DNA from: an uncultured Gammaproteobacteria bacterium
GTDB lineage: Bacteria; Pseudomonadota; Gammaproteobacteria; Eutrophobiales; Eutrophobiaceae
Length of the DNA: 64,000 bases
NCBI GenBank assembly: GCA_958295485.1
Contig: OY282354.1
Coordinates: 2,938,042 to 3,002,041 of the forward strand
Reading direction: 5' to 3'
Every line of letters begins with the position of its first letter. Positions within the stretch are counted from its first letter, which is position 1. Below the pieces are notes generated by a model. That model worked only from the letters and a program-made list of their open reading frames with translations, did not search any database and was not told the DNA's origin. A program made the translations under genes and the position numbers. Positions 7,966 through 16,440 of this stretch are shown here, piece by piece.

Positions 7966-8724
7966 ATGTTGATACATCCCACCCTGGATAAACTCCATAC
8001 CCTGAAATGCCCCGGGATGGCCGCCGCCCTCACCGAGCAAATGACCCTGCCTGATATCGATGCGCTCAGCTTCGAGGAACGCCTCGGCCTGCTCGTCGAC
8101 CGGGAGCTAACCGAGCGGGACAATCGGCGCACCGCCAACCGCCTGCGGCGCGCCCGCCTCAAACACCAGGCCGCCATCGAGAACATCGATTATCACCACC
8201 CCCGCGGACTGGATAAATCCCTGATGCAATCACTGGCTACCTGCCAGTGGGTCCGCGAACACCTCAATATCCTCATCACCGGACCCACCGGCGTCGGCAA
8301 AACCTGGCTCGCCTGCGCCCTGGCGCACCGCGCCTGCCGAGCCGGCTACACCGCCCTCTACCTGCGCCTGCCCAAACTCTTCCAGGACCTGACCATCGCC
8401 AAGGGCGACGGACGCTATCCCAAACTCCTTACCACCCTGGCGAAAACACAGGTCCTCATCCTCGATGACTGGGGCCTGGTCAAATTGAACGCCGAGCAAC
8501 GCCGCGACCTGCTGGAAATCCTGGAAGACCGCCACGGCGCACGCGCCACCCTCGCTACCAGTCAATTACCGACCGAAAAATGGCACAACAGCATCGGCGA
8601 CCCCACCCTCGCCGATGCCATCCTCGACCGCCTGGTGCACAATGCTTACAAAATCAACCTCAAGGGAGAATCCATGCGAAAACAGAAAAAAATATTGACG
8701 ACGATGACCCCTACAGAGTCATAA
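7966..8724 (+). CDS. istB: IS21-like helper ATPase IstB (second element)
   Basis: A 252-residue AAA+ protein starting MLIHPTLDKLHTLKCPGM after an AGGAGA site at 7954. The frame is open upstream inside istA, but the RBS and family start support 7966. Walker A is GPTGVGKTWLA around residues 107-117, Walker B is VLILDDWGL around 163-171, and a sensor ATSQLPTEKWH follows. Short spacing after istA suggests one transcript. Confidence 0.9.
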   Translation: MLIHPTLDKLHTLKCPGMAAALTEQMTLPDIDALSFEERLGLLVDRELTERDNRRTANRLRRARLKHQAAIENIDYHHPRGLDKSLMQSLATCQWVREHLNILITGPTGVGKTWLACALAHRACRAGYTALYLRLPKLFQDLTIAKGDGRYPKLLTTLAKTQVLILDDWGLVKLNAEQRRDLLEILEDRHGARATLATSQLPTEKWHNSIGDPTLADAILDRLVHNAYKINLKGESMRKQKKILTTMTPTES

Positions 8725-8840
8725 TGACCAACACCACGTCAGCACGCGCCTGGGGGTGGCAACTTTGCGGCGTTCCGGGTGGCAGCCTTCACGTGAAACG
8801 GGTGGCAGGATTCAGTGAAATACGCAGCGGTTCATAACAG

Positions 8841-9656
8841 ATGAAAGTTCTAGGTATTGATTTCACAAGCAGTCCTAATCGTCGAAAGCCGATCACTTGT
8901 ATTAACTGCACATTCAAAGGCCATGTACTACGCGCTGGCGAGTTAGAAGAATGGACAGAATTTTCAGCATTTGAAGAAGCTCTACAAAGGCTAGGTCCTT
9001 GGATTACTGGTATCGATTTTCCATTTGGCCAACCACGTAAATTTATCAAAAACATGGGCTGGCCATTACGCTGGCGAGACTATGTCATGTATGTTAAATC
9101 GTTTGAGCGAAAGAGTTTCCGTGATGCTCTAAATGCTTATAGACGGAACCGAGCGAAAGGTGACAAGGAGCATTTAAGACAAACAGATATTGCAGCTCAT
9201 TCGAAAAGCCCACAAAAGCTCTACGGCGTACCTGTGGGTTATATGTTTTTTGTGGGGGCGCCACGCTTAGTACAGTCTGGTGTTTCGATTCCTCATCTTC
9301 TAGAGGGCGATCCAGACCGTATCGTCGTTGAAGCCTATCCTGGTGTTCTGGCTCGACAGATCATTAATCGACGTAGCTATAAAAATGATAAAAAGAAGAA
9401 ACAGACTTTCGAGCAATATCAAGCCAGACTCGACCTCCTGGCAGGATTGCGTGGAGAATATTTAAACGACCTTTACAGTATCATTCTAGAAGCGCCTGAT
9501 TGGATATGTATAGATCCTACGGGAGATCATATTGATGCTCTGCTTTGCGCTATACAAGCGGCATGGGCATGGCAGAATCGAGCAAGCGGATTTGGTGCCC
9601 CATTAACTGTCGACTCATTAGAAGGTTGGATTGCTGATCCGAGCTGTCTAATTTAA
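8841..9656 (+). CDS. DUF429 family protein (predicted RNase H-fold nuclease)
   Basis: A 271-residue protein. The N-terminal GIDFTSSP motif and the internal TGIDFPFGQP match DUF429, a family with a predicted RNase H-like fold, where these Asp residues are candidate metal ligands. The later VVEAYPGVLARQI and DHIDALLCAIQAAWA segments are also family-typical. The start lies only 14 bases beyond the IS21 right end, with no obvious promoter of its own. Base composition is AT-rich relative to the neighbouring IS genes, so it is probably foreign cargo. Biochemical role is unknown; DUF429 genes are common in accessory regions. Confidence 0.75.
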   Translation: MKVLGIDFTSSPNRRKPITCINCTFKGHVLRAGELEEWTEFSAFEEALQRLGPWITGIDFPFGQPRKFIKNMGWPLRWRDYVMYVKSFERKSFRDALNAYRRNRAKGDKEHLRQTDIAAHSKSPQKLYGVPVGYMFFVGAPRLVQSGVSIPHLLEGDPDRIVVEAYPGVLARQIINRRSYKNDKKKKQTFEQYQARLDLLAGLRGEYLNDLYSIILEAPDWICIDPTGDHIDALLCAIQAAWAWQNRASGFGAPLTVDSLEGWIADPSCLI

Positions 9657-9844
9657 AAAGTGCCGTTTGACTATCTTCGAAATATATTGATTTCCCTGGA
9701 ATTAGTTTCTCAGTATGATAAGTCCCTCATGCGTAGTGAATAAGGTTCAAGATTTACGAATTGGTTGTCAAATCCATTAAGGAACGCCAATTTGAAAATG
9801 GTCTAACATGATCAAATTTATTTCCTCTTTTGCTTAGACAGAGG
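9657..9844. other. AT-rich spacer without recognisable gene
   Basis: About 190 bases between the DUF429 gene and the IS3-type left end. I see no ORF, hairpin or RNA gene here. Confidence 0.5.
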
Positions 9845-10395
9845 TGGCCCCGAAAAACTGGACACTGACTTAAGTGGATAAGCAGCTGAATTTACTGCCT
9901 GCTGATGCAACCAATACAGGAGCTTATCATGGCAAAACGACCTCGCAGAAACCATTCACCGGCCTTCAAGGCCAAGGTGGCCCTGGCCGCCGTACAGGGC
10001 GATAAAACGCTCGTGGAATTATCGGAACACTTCGATATACACGCCAACCAGATCACACAATGGAAGAGCCAGTTGCTGGCCCGCGCCTCGGCGGCGTTTG
10101 AGGGGAGCGGTCCATCGGCCCCGCCGGTGGATGTGAAAACACTGCACGCCAAGATCGGCGCATTGGCATTGGAGAACGATTTTTTAGAGGGTGCGCTCAA
10201 CCAGGCCGGCCTGCTGAGCGCAAGAAAATGATCGACCCGGCACATTCATTACCGTTGACGAAACAGGCGGCGGCGCTGGGTATCAGTCGCAGCAGTATTT
10301 ACTATCTCCCGCAACCCGTGAGCGAACGGGACCAGGCGCTCATGAACCGTCTTGACCGGTTACACCTGGACTATCCCTTTGCCGGCACCCATATA
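9845..10395 (+). mobile_element. IS3-family element, truncated on the right
   Basis: The left end TGGCCCCGAAAAACTGGACAC at 9845 is typical of IS3-family ends. orfA is complete and orfB survives only for its first ~56 codons. It then runs into the inverted third copy of the tRNA-end-like repeat, so the element is dead. The right boundary is approximate. Confidence 0.8.
9929..10231 (+). CDS. IS3-family transposase OrfA
   Basis: A 100-residue protein starting MAKRPRRNHSPAFKAKVALA after an AGGAG site, the canonical start of this IS3 OrfA group. The HTH_21/HTH_Tnp_1 domain covers residues ~8-55 (LSEHFDIHANQITQWKSQLL). A leucine-zipper-like segment (LHAKIGALALENDFLEGAL) follows at ~75-93. It overlaps orfB by ATGA (10228). 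Complete, but not functional without OrfB. Confidence 0.9.
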   Translation: MAKRPRRNHSPAFKAKVALAAVQGDKTLVELSEHFDIHANQITQWKSQLLARASAAFEGSGPSAPPVDVKTLHAKIGALALENDFLEGALNQAGLLSARK

Positions 10396-10449
10396 CCAGG
10401 CCAATATCGTGGGAAAATCAGTGGGAAAACAGCCAGCCTGTCAGACTAA
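10228..10449 (+). pseudogene. IS3-family transposase OrfB, N-terminal stub
   Basis: The first ~56 residues (MIDPAHSLPLTKQAAALGIS... through RLHLDYPFAGT) match the HTH_21 start of IS3 OrfB. The catalytic DDE domain (normally ~200 more residues) is missing. The last ~17 codons are read from the repeat and end at 10449. Confidence 0.85.
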
Positions 10450-10503
10450 TATGTAGTAATATCAATAGGTTATTAGCCGGGTTCTAATCCTCTTCAGGCG
10501 CCA
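10396..10503 (-). repeat. Third, inverted and diverged copy of the tRNA-end-like repeat (copy C)
   Basis: On the minus strand this aligns with copies A and B. It shares the identical 14-base core CTAATAACCTATTG (10463-10476). The adjoining acceptor-like string on the plus strand is GGGTTCTAATCCTCTTCAGGCGCCA in place of the A/B version. The region 10396-10460 also resembles the far halves of A and B (GTGGGAAA motifs). Orientation is opposite to A and B. Confidence 0.6.
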
Positions 10504-10557
10504 TATCGGGGAAGCCCTGAATAAATCAGAGTTTCCCTGGAATTCAAAGATAATCGC

Positions 10558-12168
10558 ATGACTGAACAAAATAAAACTCCACCGGATAAAACGGAAGCAT
10601 GGCGCTTGCTCACAGCGCACCAACAACAGGTTGCCGATTTGCGGTTGCGCGACGTCTTCGAGCGGGACCCGGGCCGGGCGAAAAGGTTTTCACTGGAGCT
10701 GGAAGGCCTTTTTATCGATTTCTCCAAAAACCTCATTACCGATGAAACCCTGTCCCTGTTGTTGGGCCTTGCCGAAGAATGCGAGCTGGAAAAAAAGCTG
10801 GATGAACTATTTAAAGGATATGAGGTAAATAACACTGAAAAGCGTCCGGCGTTGCATACCTTGTTACGGGCGCCGGAAAATTTTTCTCTTTTTGTCGACG
10901 GCGTCGATCTTTCACGACAGGTACAAGATGATCTCGACAAGATGTTCAAGGTCGTGAATGATTTACATGAGGGACAAATCAAAGGGGCCACGGGAAAGGC
11001 CATTTCCAGGGTGGTGAATATCGGCATCGGCGGGTCTGATCTCGGCCCGCGCCTGGTCGATGAAGCGCTTTCTGAATTTCGGCATGATTCAATAGAAATC
11101 GACTTTGTCGCCAACATCGATCCCTTTGATATCGAGCGCGTGCTGAACTGCGCAAATCCCGAAACAACGCTGTTTATTATCGCCTCCAAATCTTTTACAA
11201 CGCCGGAGACGTTGACAAATGCAAACCGCGCAAAAAGCTGGCTGATTGAAAACGGTTGTGATGATACCGGCAAACACTTCATGGCAGTCTCGGAAAACGC
11301 CGCCGCCGTCGAACGATTTGGCATCGATGAACGATATTACTTCAAAATCCGGGATTGGGTCGGTGGCCGTTACTCAATCTGGTCTTGCATCGGCATGATA
11401 GCCGCGATAGGGATAGGCGAAGATAATTTCAAACGGTTCCTGGCCGGGGCGCACGCGCTCGATTCGCACTTTCGCTCCGCCGAATTCAACAAAAACATCC
11501 CGGTAATATTAGCTTTGCTCAGTATCTGGTACAACAATTTCTTTGACGTCGGAACCCATGCCATTATTCCTTATGATCAAAAACTACAGGGATTGCCGGC
11601 ATATTTAAGCCAGCTTGTCATGGAAAGCAACGGCAAGTCGGTGAACGCGGATGGAAGCAGGTCGGCGGTAAACACTTCTCAAGTCATCTGGGGCGGCATT
11701 GGCAGCAACTCACAACATGCTTTTTTTCAATTCCTGCATCAAGGCGCCCGGATGACTTCCATCGATTTTCTACTACCTCTGGGAAGCCGGCATGACCCCG
11801 GACGACACGGAATGCTGGCCGCCAACTGTTTTGCCCAAAGTGAAGCGTTGATGCAAGGCAAGACTAACCACTCCGAGCCACACCGAAACTTCGATGGAAA
11901 CAAACCGAGCACGACTATTTTATATGATCAACTGGACCCTTACGCGTTAGGGATGTTGTTGGCTGTCTATGAACATAAAACTTTTGTTGAAGCCGGCATC
12001 TGGGGGATAAACCCATTCGACCAATGGGGCGTCGAGCTTGGGAAAAAACTCGCCGAACGGATCTTCAGGGAATTTGAAGCCGGCGGTATAAATCAATCCC
12101 ATGACGCATCCACCGCATCATTAATGAATAAATATCTTTCGAAAACCAACAGGCCCAGGACCGACTGA
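10558..12168 (+). CDS. pgi: Glucose-6-phosphate isomerase
   Basis: A 536-residue protein close to the family's ~550. It shows the phosphosugar-binding GIGGSDLGPRL around residues 157-167, SKSFTTPET around 210-218, the PGI signature VGGRYSIWSCIG around 267-278, and GRHGMLAANCFAQSEALM. It interconverts glucose-6-phosphate and fructose-6-phosphate in the cytosol. It is the first gene of a co-directional set (13-base gap to the next gene) with phosphonate genes. That suggests a link to sugar-nucleotide or surface-glycan synthesis, although pgi may simply be a neighbour. The upstream 55 bases separate it from the repeat at 10503. Confidence 0.95.
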   Translation: MTEQNKTPPDKTEAWRLLTAHQQQVADLRLRDVFERDPGRAKRFSLELEGLFIDFSKNLITDETLSLLLGLAEECELEKKLDELFKGYEVNNTEKRPALHTLLRAPENFSLFVDGVDLSRQVQDDLDKMFKVVNDLHEGQIKGATGKAISRVVNIGIGGSDLGPRLVDEALSEFRHDSIEIDFVANIDPFDIERVLNCANPETTLFIIASKSFTTPETLTNANRAKSWLIENGCDDTGKHFMAVSENAAAVERFGIDERYYFKIRDWVGGRYSIWSCIGMIAAIGIGEDNFKRFLAGAHALDSHFRSAEFNKNIPVILALLSIWYNNFFDVGTHAIIPYDQKLQGLPAYLSQLVMESNGKSVNADGSRSAVNTSQVIWGGIGSNSQHAFFQFLHQGARMTSIDFLLPLGSRHDPGRHGMLAANCFAQSEALMQGKTNHSEPHRNFDGNKPSTTILYDQLDPYALGMLLAVYEHKTFVEAGIWGINPFDQWGVELGKKLAERIFREFEAGGINQSHDASTASLMNKYLSKTNRPRTD

Positions 12169-12181
12169 TTTAACCCATTGA

Positions 12182-12934
12182 ATGAAGGCGATAATACTTG
12201 CAGCCGGCATCGGGCGGCGTTTGGGGAAAGTTTCCGCGGGGAGGCCGAAATGCCTGCTGCAATTCAGGAACAAATCCTTATTACAGCGTCACGTCGAAAA
12301 CCTTAACAATCATGGGGTAGACCGGATAATAATCGTGGCGGGGTATCGTCATGGTCAAATTGAAGCGGCGCTTGAAAATATAATATCCCAAGCGCCCATA
12401 AAGACTATTATCAACCCGGATTACAAAATGGGCAGTGTCATGAGTCTGCATTGCGCTCAGGATCATTTAACCGATGGAACGGACACCCTGTTAATGGATG
12501 CTGACGTGTTGTATGACCCGGAGATTTTAGCCCGGCTGTTCAATACGGAATTTAAAAATTGCTTCCTGCTGGATCGTGATTTTGAACCCGGTGATGAACC
12601 GGTAAAATTATGCGTGGCAAACAACACACTGATAGAATTCAGGAAAAAAACAGGTGAGAATTCAGCCTGTGATTACCAGGGAGAATCCGTCGGCTTTTTT
12701 CGATTCGATTCCAGTGTTTCGGCGCGATTAGCCAAGCGGATACAAAAATACATCGATAATGCCCGTCTGGATGAACCTTATGAAGAAGCGATTCGTGATT
12801 TGCTTATTAAAACACCCGGCTTGTTCAGCTTCGAAGACGTTACCGGACGCGCCTGGATTGAGATTGACTTTCCCGGGGACGTCGTTCGCGCTGAAAAAGA
12901 GATTAGCGTGTTAATCCATGGCGCTGCAAGCTGA
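12182..12934 (+). CDS. Nucleotidyltransferase (MobA/LicC-like NTP transferase)
   Basis: A 250-residue protein beginning [15 protein letters not shown] with the NTP_transferase signature and [19 protein letters not shown] around residues 103-116 supplies the metal-binding Asp. A C-terminal [11 protein letters not shown] and [17 protein letters not shown] pair is typical of LicC/choline-phosphate or phosphonate cytidylyltransferase-like proteins (the WxEIDxxxDxxRA motif). Placed between pgi and a PEP-mutase fusion and overlapping the latter by 17 bases, it most likely activates a phosphonate or sugar phosphate as an NMP conjugate. The exact substrate cannot be read from the sequence. Confidence 0.85.
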   Translation: MKAIILAAGIGRRLGKVSAGRPKCLLQFRNKSLLQRHVENLNNHGVDRIIIVAGYRHGQIEAALENIISQAPIKTIINPDYKMGSVMSLHCAQDHLTDGTDTLLMDADVLYDPEILARLFNTEFKNCFLLDRDFEPGDEPVKLCVANNTLIEFRKKTGENSACDYQGESVGFFRFDSSVSARLAKRIQKYIDNARLDEPYEEAIRDLLIKTPGLFSFEDVTGRAWIEIDFPGDVVRAEKEISVLIHGAAS

Positions 12935-14555
12935 CAAAGTCACGAAGGCGGGGCGGTTGCGCCGCCTGCTCGAATCCCCCAAGTTGGAATTCATATTGGA
13001 AGCCCACAACGGCGCTTCGGCCAGACTTGTCCAACAAGCCGGATTCAAGGGTATCTGGGCGAGCGGGTTGGCCATGTCGGCCCAGTTCGGCGTGCGGGAC
13101 AGTAATGAAGCGAGCTGGACCCAGGTCGTTGACATGTTGGAATTCATGTCCGACGCCACGGATATCCCGATCCTGTTGGACGGCGACACCGGTTACGGCA
13201 ACTTCAACAACATGCGCCGGTTGGTCAGTAAGCTGGAACAGCGCGACATTGCCGGCGTCTGCATAGAAGACAAGCAGTTTCCCAAAACAAACAGTTTTAT
13301 CGATGGCGGGAAACAGGCGCTGGCCGATCCGGATGAATTTTGCGGGAAAATCAAGGCGGGAAAGGACAGCCAGACCGACCCGGATTTTTGCATTGTCGCG
13401 CGGGTGGAGGCATTGATTGCCGGTTGGGGCATGAATGAGGCCCTGAACAGGGCGAAGGCTTATGCCGCAGCCGGCGCCGATGCCATCCTGATCCACAGCA
13501 AGCAGTCACGGCCCGATGAAATCATCGCCTTTGCCGGCGAATGGAACGAGAGTTGTCCCCTCGTCATCGTGCCGACAAAATACTACAGTACGCCAACCGA
13601 TGTATTCAGCAAGGCCGGCATCAGCCTGGTTATATGGGCCAACCACATGATCCGCGCCTCGATTAAAGCCATGGAAAATACCAGCAGGCAAATTTTCGAG
13701 CGGGAATCACTCACCGGCATTGAAGACAAAATCGCCGGCATCGATGACATCTTCAAGCTGCAGGGCGCCGATGAACTGCTCCGGGCACAGGAACGCTACC
13801 TGAAAAAGTCCGGGGAGCGCCGCGCCATCGTACTGGCGGCGAGCCGTGGCAACAACCTGTACGAGTTGACCGAAGACAAGCCCAAGACCATGTTGAAGAT
13901 AGGCGGCAAGCCCCTGTTGCAAAGACTCGTTGATGAATTCAAAAAACAATCCATCAACGACATAACGGTCGTCGCCGGTTACAAGTCGGAAGCGCTTGAT
14001 ATAAACGGCATCGAATTGCGTATGAACGACTTCCACGAGTCCACGGGGGAACTATATTCACTGGCCTGCGCCCGGGATAAATTCAATAACGACATGGTGA
14101 TCATGTACGGCGACCTGTTGTTCAGGTCTTATATATTACGGGATTTACTGGACAGTGAAGGTGAAATAGTGATTGTCGTCGACTCCCTGGTTGATGAAGT
14201 GGAAATCAGGAGTACGCCGGATTACGCCTATTGCAACCATCCCGACGATCGCTCAATGTTTATGCAAGACGTCGCCTTGCGGCAGGTCTCAGAAGAAAAA
14301 GCCCCGGATTTGGGGAACCCGTCCGGCCGTTGGACCGGCATGATGAAGGTAAAAGCCCGGGGGAGAAAGTGGTTGGAAGACGCGTTGGAAGCATTAAAAA
14401 AGCAGGCTGATTTCAATCAACTGACCTTGCCTGATTTACTCAATTACCTGGCGCGACAAGGCAAGACCGTGAATGTTCACTATATAAACGGACACTGGTT
14501 GGACGTGAATTCCGTCAATGACATAGACCGGGCCGGTGACTTTACCTCAGGCTGA
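12918..14555 (+). CDS. pepM: Phosphoenolpyruvate mutase fused to a nucleotidyltransferase domain
   Basis: A 545-residue two-domain protein. Residues ~1-290 are a PEP mutase of the isocitrate-lyase superfamily, with [12 protein letters not shown] around 90-101 and the diagnostic loop [11 protein letters not shown] around 117-127. The EDKxxxxxNS form marks PEP mutase rather than methylisocitrate lyase. Residues ~305-545 are an NTP-transferase domain ([11 protein letters not shown]...[17 protein letters not shown], and [11 protein letters not shown]). It forms the C-P bond (PEP to phosphonopyruvate), and the fused domain probably activates a downstream phosphonate. Its [13 protein letters not shown] tail mirrors the [13 protein letters not shown] of the preceding gene. 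Operon with ppd downstream. Confidence 0.93.
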   Translation: MALQADKVTKAGRLRRLLESPKLEFILEAHNGASARLVQQAGFKGIWASGLAMSAQFGVRDSNEASWTQVVDMLEFMSDATDIPILLDGDTGYGNFNNMRRLVSKLEQRDIAGVCIEDKQFPKTNSFIDGGKQALADPDEFCGKIKAGKDSQTDPDFCIVARVEALIAGWGMNEALNRAKAYAAAGADAILIHSKQSRPDEIIAFAGEWNESCPLVIVPTKYYSTPTDVFSKAGISLVIWANHMIRASIKAMENTSRQIFERESLTGIEDKIAGIDDIFKLQGADELLRAQERYLKKSGERRAIVLAASRGNNLYELTEDKPKTMLKIGGKPLLQRLVDEFKKQSINDITVVAGYKSEALDINGIELRMNDFHESTGELYSLACARDKFNNDMVIMYGDLLFRSYILRDLLDSEGEIVIVVDSLVDEVEIRSTPDYAYCNHPDDRSMFMQDVALRQVSEEKAPDLGNPSGRWTGMMKVKARGRKWLEDALEALKKQADFNQLTLPDLLNYLARQGKTVNVHYINGHWLDVNSVNDIDRAGDFTSG

Positions 14556-14574
14556 TCTTCAGGGGGGATTTTAT

Positions 14575-14595
14575 ATGGTAAATCATCCCAGATGA
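14575..14595 (+). other. Six-codon mini-ORF preceding ppd
   Basis: A strong AGGGGGG ribosome site (14561-14567) lies 7 bases before ATG 14575, which opens the frame MVNHPR and stops at TGA 14593-14595. That stop overlaps the ppd ATG (14592). It may serve translational coupling; ppd itself has no good SD of its own. Whether it is translated is inference. Confidence 0.35.
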
Positions 14596-15752
14596 TCAGC
14601 GCGGAGTCATTCATAGAGGCCGCAAGGGCCCGTGGGTTTACCCGTTACATCGGCGTGCCGTGCTCATATCTCACCCCGTTCATCAATTACGTCATCAACG
14701 ACGATCGATTATCTTATATTTCCTCCTCCAATGAAGGCGACGCGGTGGCGACCGCCGCCGGTCTTGCCGCCGGCGGGGAACGTTCCGTCGCGATGATGCA
14801 GAACTCCGGCCTGGGCAACGCAATCAATCCTTTAACGTCCCTGACCCATGTATTCGACATACCCCTGTTGATCATCGTCACCCATCGGGGGAAACCGGGC
14901 TGTAAGGACGAACCGCAGCATGACCTGATGGGAAAAATAACAACCGATTTATTTGACCTGATGGAGATACCATGGGAACCATTCCCGGTAAAAGAACAGG
15001 ATATCGAAACCACATTAAACCGGGTGACCCAGGTCCTGGACCGCCGACAGAAACCCTGCGCGCTGGTTATGAACAAAGATACGGTCGCCCCGCATCCGTT
15101 AAAATCCGAGTCGATTCCCTCACGGACAAATACGGAATGTCAACGCAACAGCTTTGCGGGGAAACCGGGAAATCCCGTTTCAAGGGAACAGGCATTGCGG
15201 GAAATAATCCGCTACACGCCGGTGGAGAATTCCATCGTGATAGCGACAACCGGCTATACCGGTCGTGAATTGTTCGCCATCGATGATCGTCGCAATCAAA
15301 TATATATGGTCGGTTCCATGGGCTGCGCCTCTTCTTTTGCCCTGGGCCTGTCCCTGGCAAGGCCGGCGCTACAAACCATCATCATAGACGGTGACGGCGC
15401 CGGCCTCATGCGCATGGGGAATTTCGCCACCATCGGCAGTTACGGGCAAAACAACCTGTTACACATCTTGCTGGATAACGGGGTGCATGATTCAACCGGC
15501 GCGCAGGCCACCGTATCGAACAACGTCAACTTCGCCGACGTCGCCGCCGCCTGCGGCTACGGCCTTGCCATCAGCGGCAACGACCTGGATACCATCAAGG
15601 AGATATTGACCTGTAAAAACACGGACGGCGCGCGCTTCGCCCACCTGAAAATCAAGCCAGGCGCCATCGACGATCTACCTCGTCCCGACCTCCCCCCGAG
15701 GGCCGTCCTGCGCCGCCTGACAACCCACTTCAACATCGGATTCCATCCATGA
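14592..15752 (+). CDS. ppd: Phosphonopyruvate decarboxylase
   Basis: A 386-residue ThDP-dependent enzyme that makes phosphonoacetaldehyde from phosphonopyruvate, pulling the unfavourable PEP mutase reaction. The catalytic Glu is in SSSNEGDAVATAAG around residues 45-58. The ThDP/Mg motif runs from GDGAGLMRMG (~267) to LDNGVHDSTG (~303). RGKPGCKDEPQHDLMG is the family-typical substrate loop. Its start has no good SD but overlaps the stop of a six-codon mini-ORF. Its stop (TGA 15750-15752) overlaps an ATG that opens an 8-codon stub (15749-15775). The next operon gene, for instance an aminotransferase, may have been removed when the following region was acquired. Confidence 0.94.
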   Translation: MISAESFIEAARARGFTRYIGVPCSYLTPFINYVINDDRLSYISSSNEGDAVATAAGLAAGGERSVAMMQNSGLGNAINPLTSLTHVFDIPLLIIVTHRGKPGCKDEPQHDLMGKITTDLFDLMEIPWEPFPVKEQDIETTLNRVTQVLDRRQKPCALVMNKDTVAPHPLKSESIPSRTNTECQRNSFAGKPGNPVSREQALREIIRYTPVENSIVIATTGYTGRELFAIDDRRNQIYMVGSMGCASSFALGLSLARPALQTIIIDGDGAGLMRMGNFATIGSYGQNNLLHILLDNGVHDSTGAQATVSNNVNFADVAAACGYGLAISGNDLDTIKEILTCKNTDGARFAHLKIKPGAIDDLPRPDLPPRAVLRRLTTHFNIGFHP

Positions 15753-15775
15753 ACGAGTCCACATCGCGCTCGTAG
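15749..15775 (+). pseudogene. Eight-codon stub after ppd, possible start of a lost operon gene
   Basis: ATG 15749 overlaps the ppd stop in ATGA fashion and reads MNESTSRS then TAG. The ATGA coupling is what one expects for a downstream operon gene. The sequence immediately after belongs to the oppositely oriented accessory operon. Too short to identify, so this is an interpretation. Confidence 0.3.
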
Positions 15776-15855
15776 CTTGTGTGCATGAGTGTATGGCCGC
15801 GATCTGACAATCGAAGTCCGCCCGACTCTGCCTCGGAAAGATGGATCGGGGGGAA

Positions 15856-16440
15856 CTAACCGGGTAGCCCCTGCACATTCCACAATCCGGCATTGCAGAT
15901 CTTGCGATTGGGGTGATGCAGGCCAAGCCAGTTTTTTGAAGGGCTGCAATCGAGGCACACCGCTATAGCGGAAATCATCGCCGACTCCGTAGCAAGCCTT
16001 TTTTGTTTATTCTCCACCTCAACCACGACAAAAGACAGGTTGCCTGCGATGTATGCGCTGACCTCCTGTTCTATTTCCTCCAGTTTTTCAAAATCAATTT
16101 TTTCCGCATATTTGGCACGATTGGCCCTTGTGGTCAGGTCTATTTCCCACTGTTCCAGAAATGGGTCATTTCGTTTTGCAAGAATGCACCTTCCGATATG
16201 TTTCCTGAAGATGCTGCGGTCCTTATTAGGCGTATAAAGGTGCTCGTTGATTCTCTTTGGCAGATTGTCTTTGCCCGTATGCGTACCAATTCTTACAATT
16301 CTATCTGTGTTGTGCGCGGCTTCACCATTTTCAAACACGACATAGAGGCCGTTATTCGGTACTTGCTCTTTCCGGTATCCATCGGAAAGCCTTGGTAGCG
16401 CTGAGAATTTCTCGTGCAGCCTTTCACACTCTCTACTCAT
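15856..16440 (-). CDS. GIY-YIG-like nuclease domain protein
   Basis: A 194-residue protein with a GIY-YIG-like core. GLYVVFE (~31-37) and RIVRIGTH (~47-54) stand for the two GIY/YIG strands. They are followed by LPKRINEHL with the conserved Arg and by TESAMISAIA as the candidate metal-binding Glu helix. The tail CSPSKNWLGLHHPNRKICNAGLWNVQGL is conserved in relatives I recall. Such proteins are short stand-alone nucleases of unknown substrate. Last gene of a five-gene minus-strand operon; it overlaps the gene upstream by 8 bases, implying coupled translation. Confidence 0.65.
   Translation of the reverse strand: MSRECERLHEKFSALPRLSDGYRKEQVPNNGLYVVFENGEAAHNTDRIVRIGTHTGKDNLPKRINEHLYTPNKDRSIFRKHIGRCILAKRNDPFLEQWEIDLTTRANRAKYAEKIDFEKLEEIEQEVSAYIAGNLSFVVVEVENKQKRLATESAMISAIAVCLDCSPSKNWLGLHHPNRKICNAGLWNVQGLPG

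Larger units (their letters stand above)
6413..8826 (+). mobile_element. IS21-like element lacking its left terminus
   Basis: It contains complete-looking istA and istB genes and a typical right end. That end has three GGGTGGCA repeats (8754, 8777, 8800) and a terminal TTCAGTGAAATACGCA finishing at 8826. The matching left end (expected to begin TGCGTATTTCACTGAA) is absent. Phosphatase sequence runs to about 6412, only 13 bases before the istA start. The element is therefore probably immobile. The exact left boundary is approximate. Confidence 0.8.

Noticed and set aside
10463..10503. tRNA-like T-arm and CCA end (GGGTTCTAATCC...GGCGCCA)
   Set aside because: No anticodon or D arm, and the T-stem does not pair. 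Treated as an attachment-site mimic rather than a tRNA gene.
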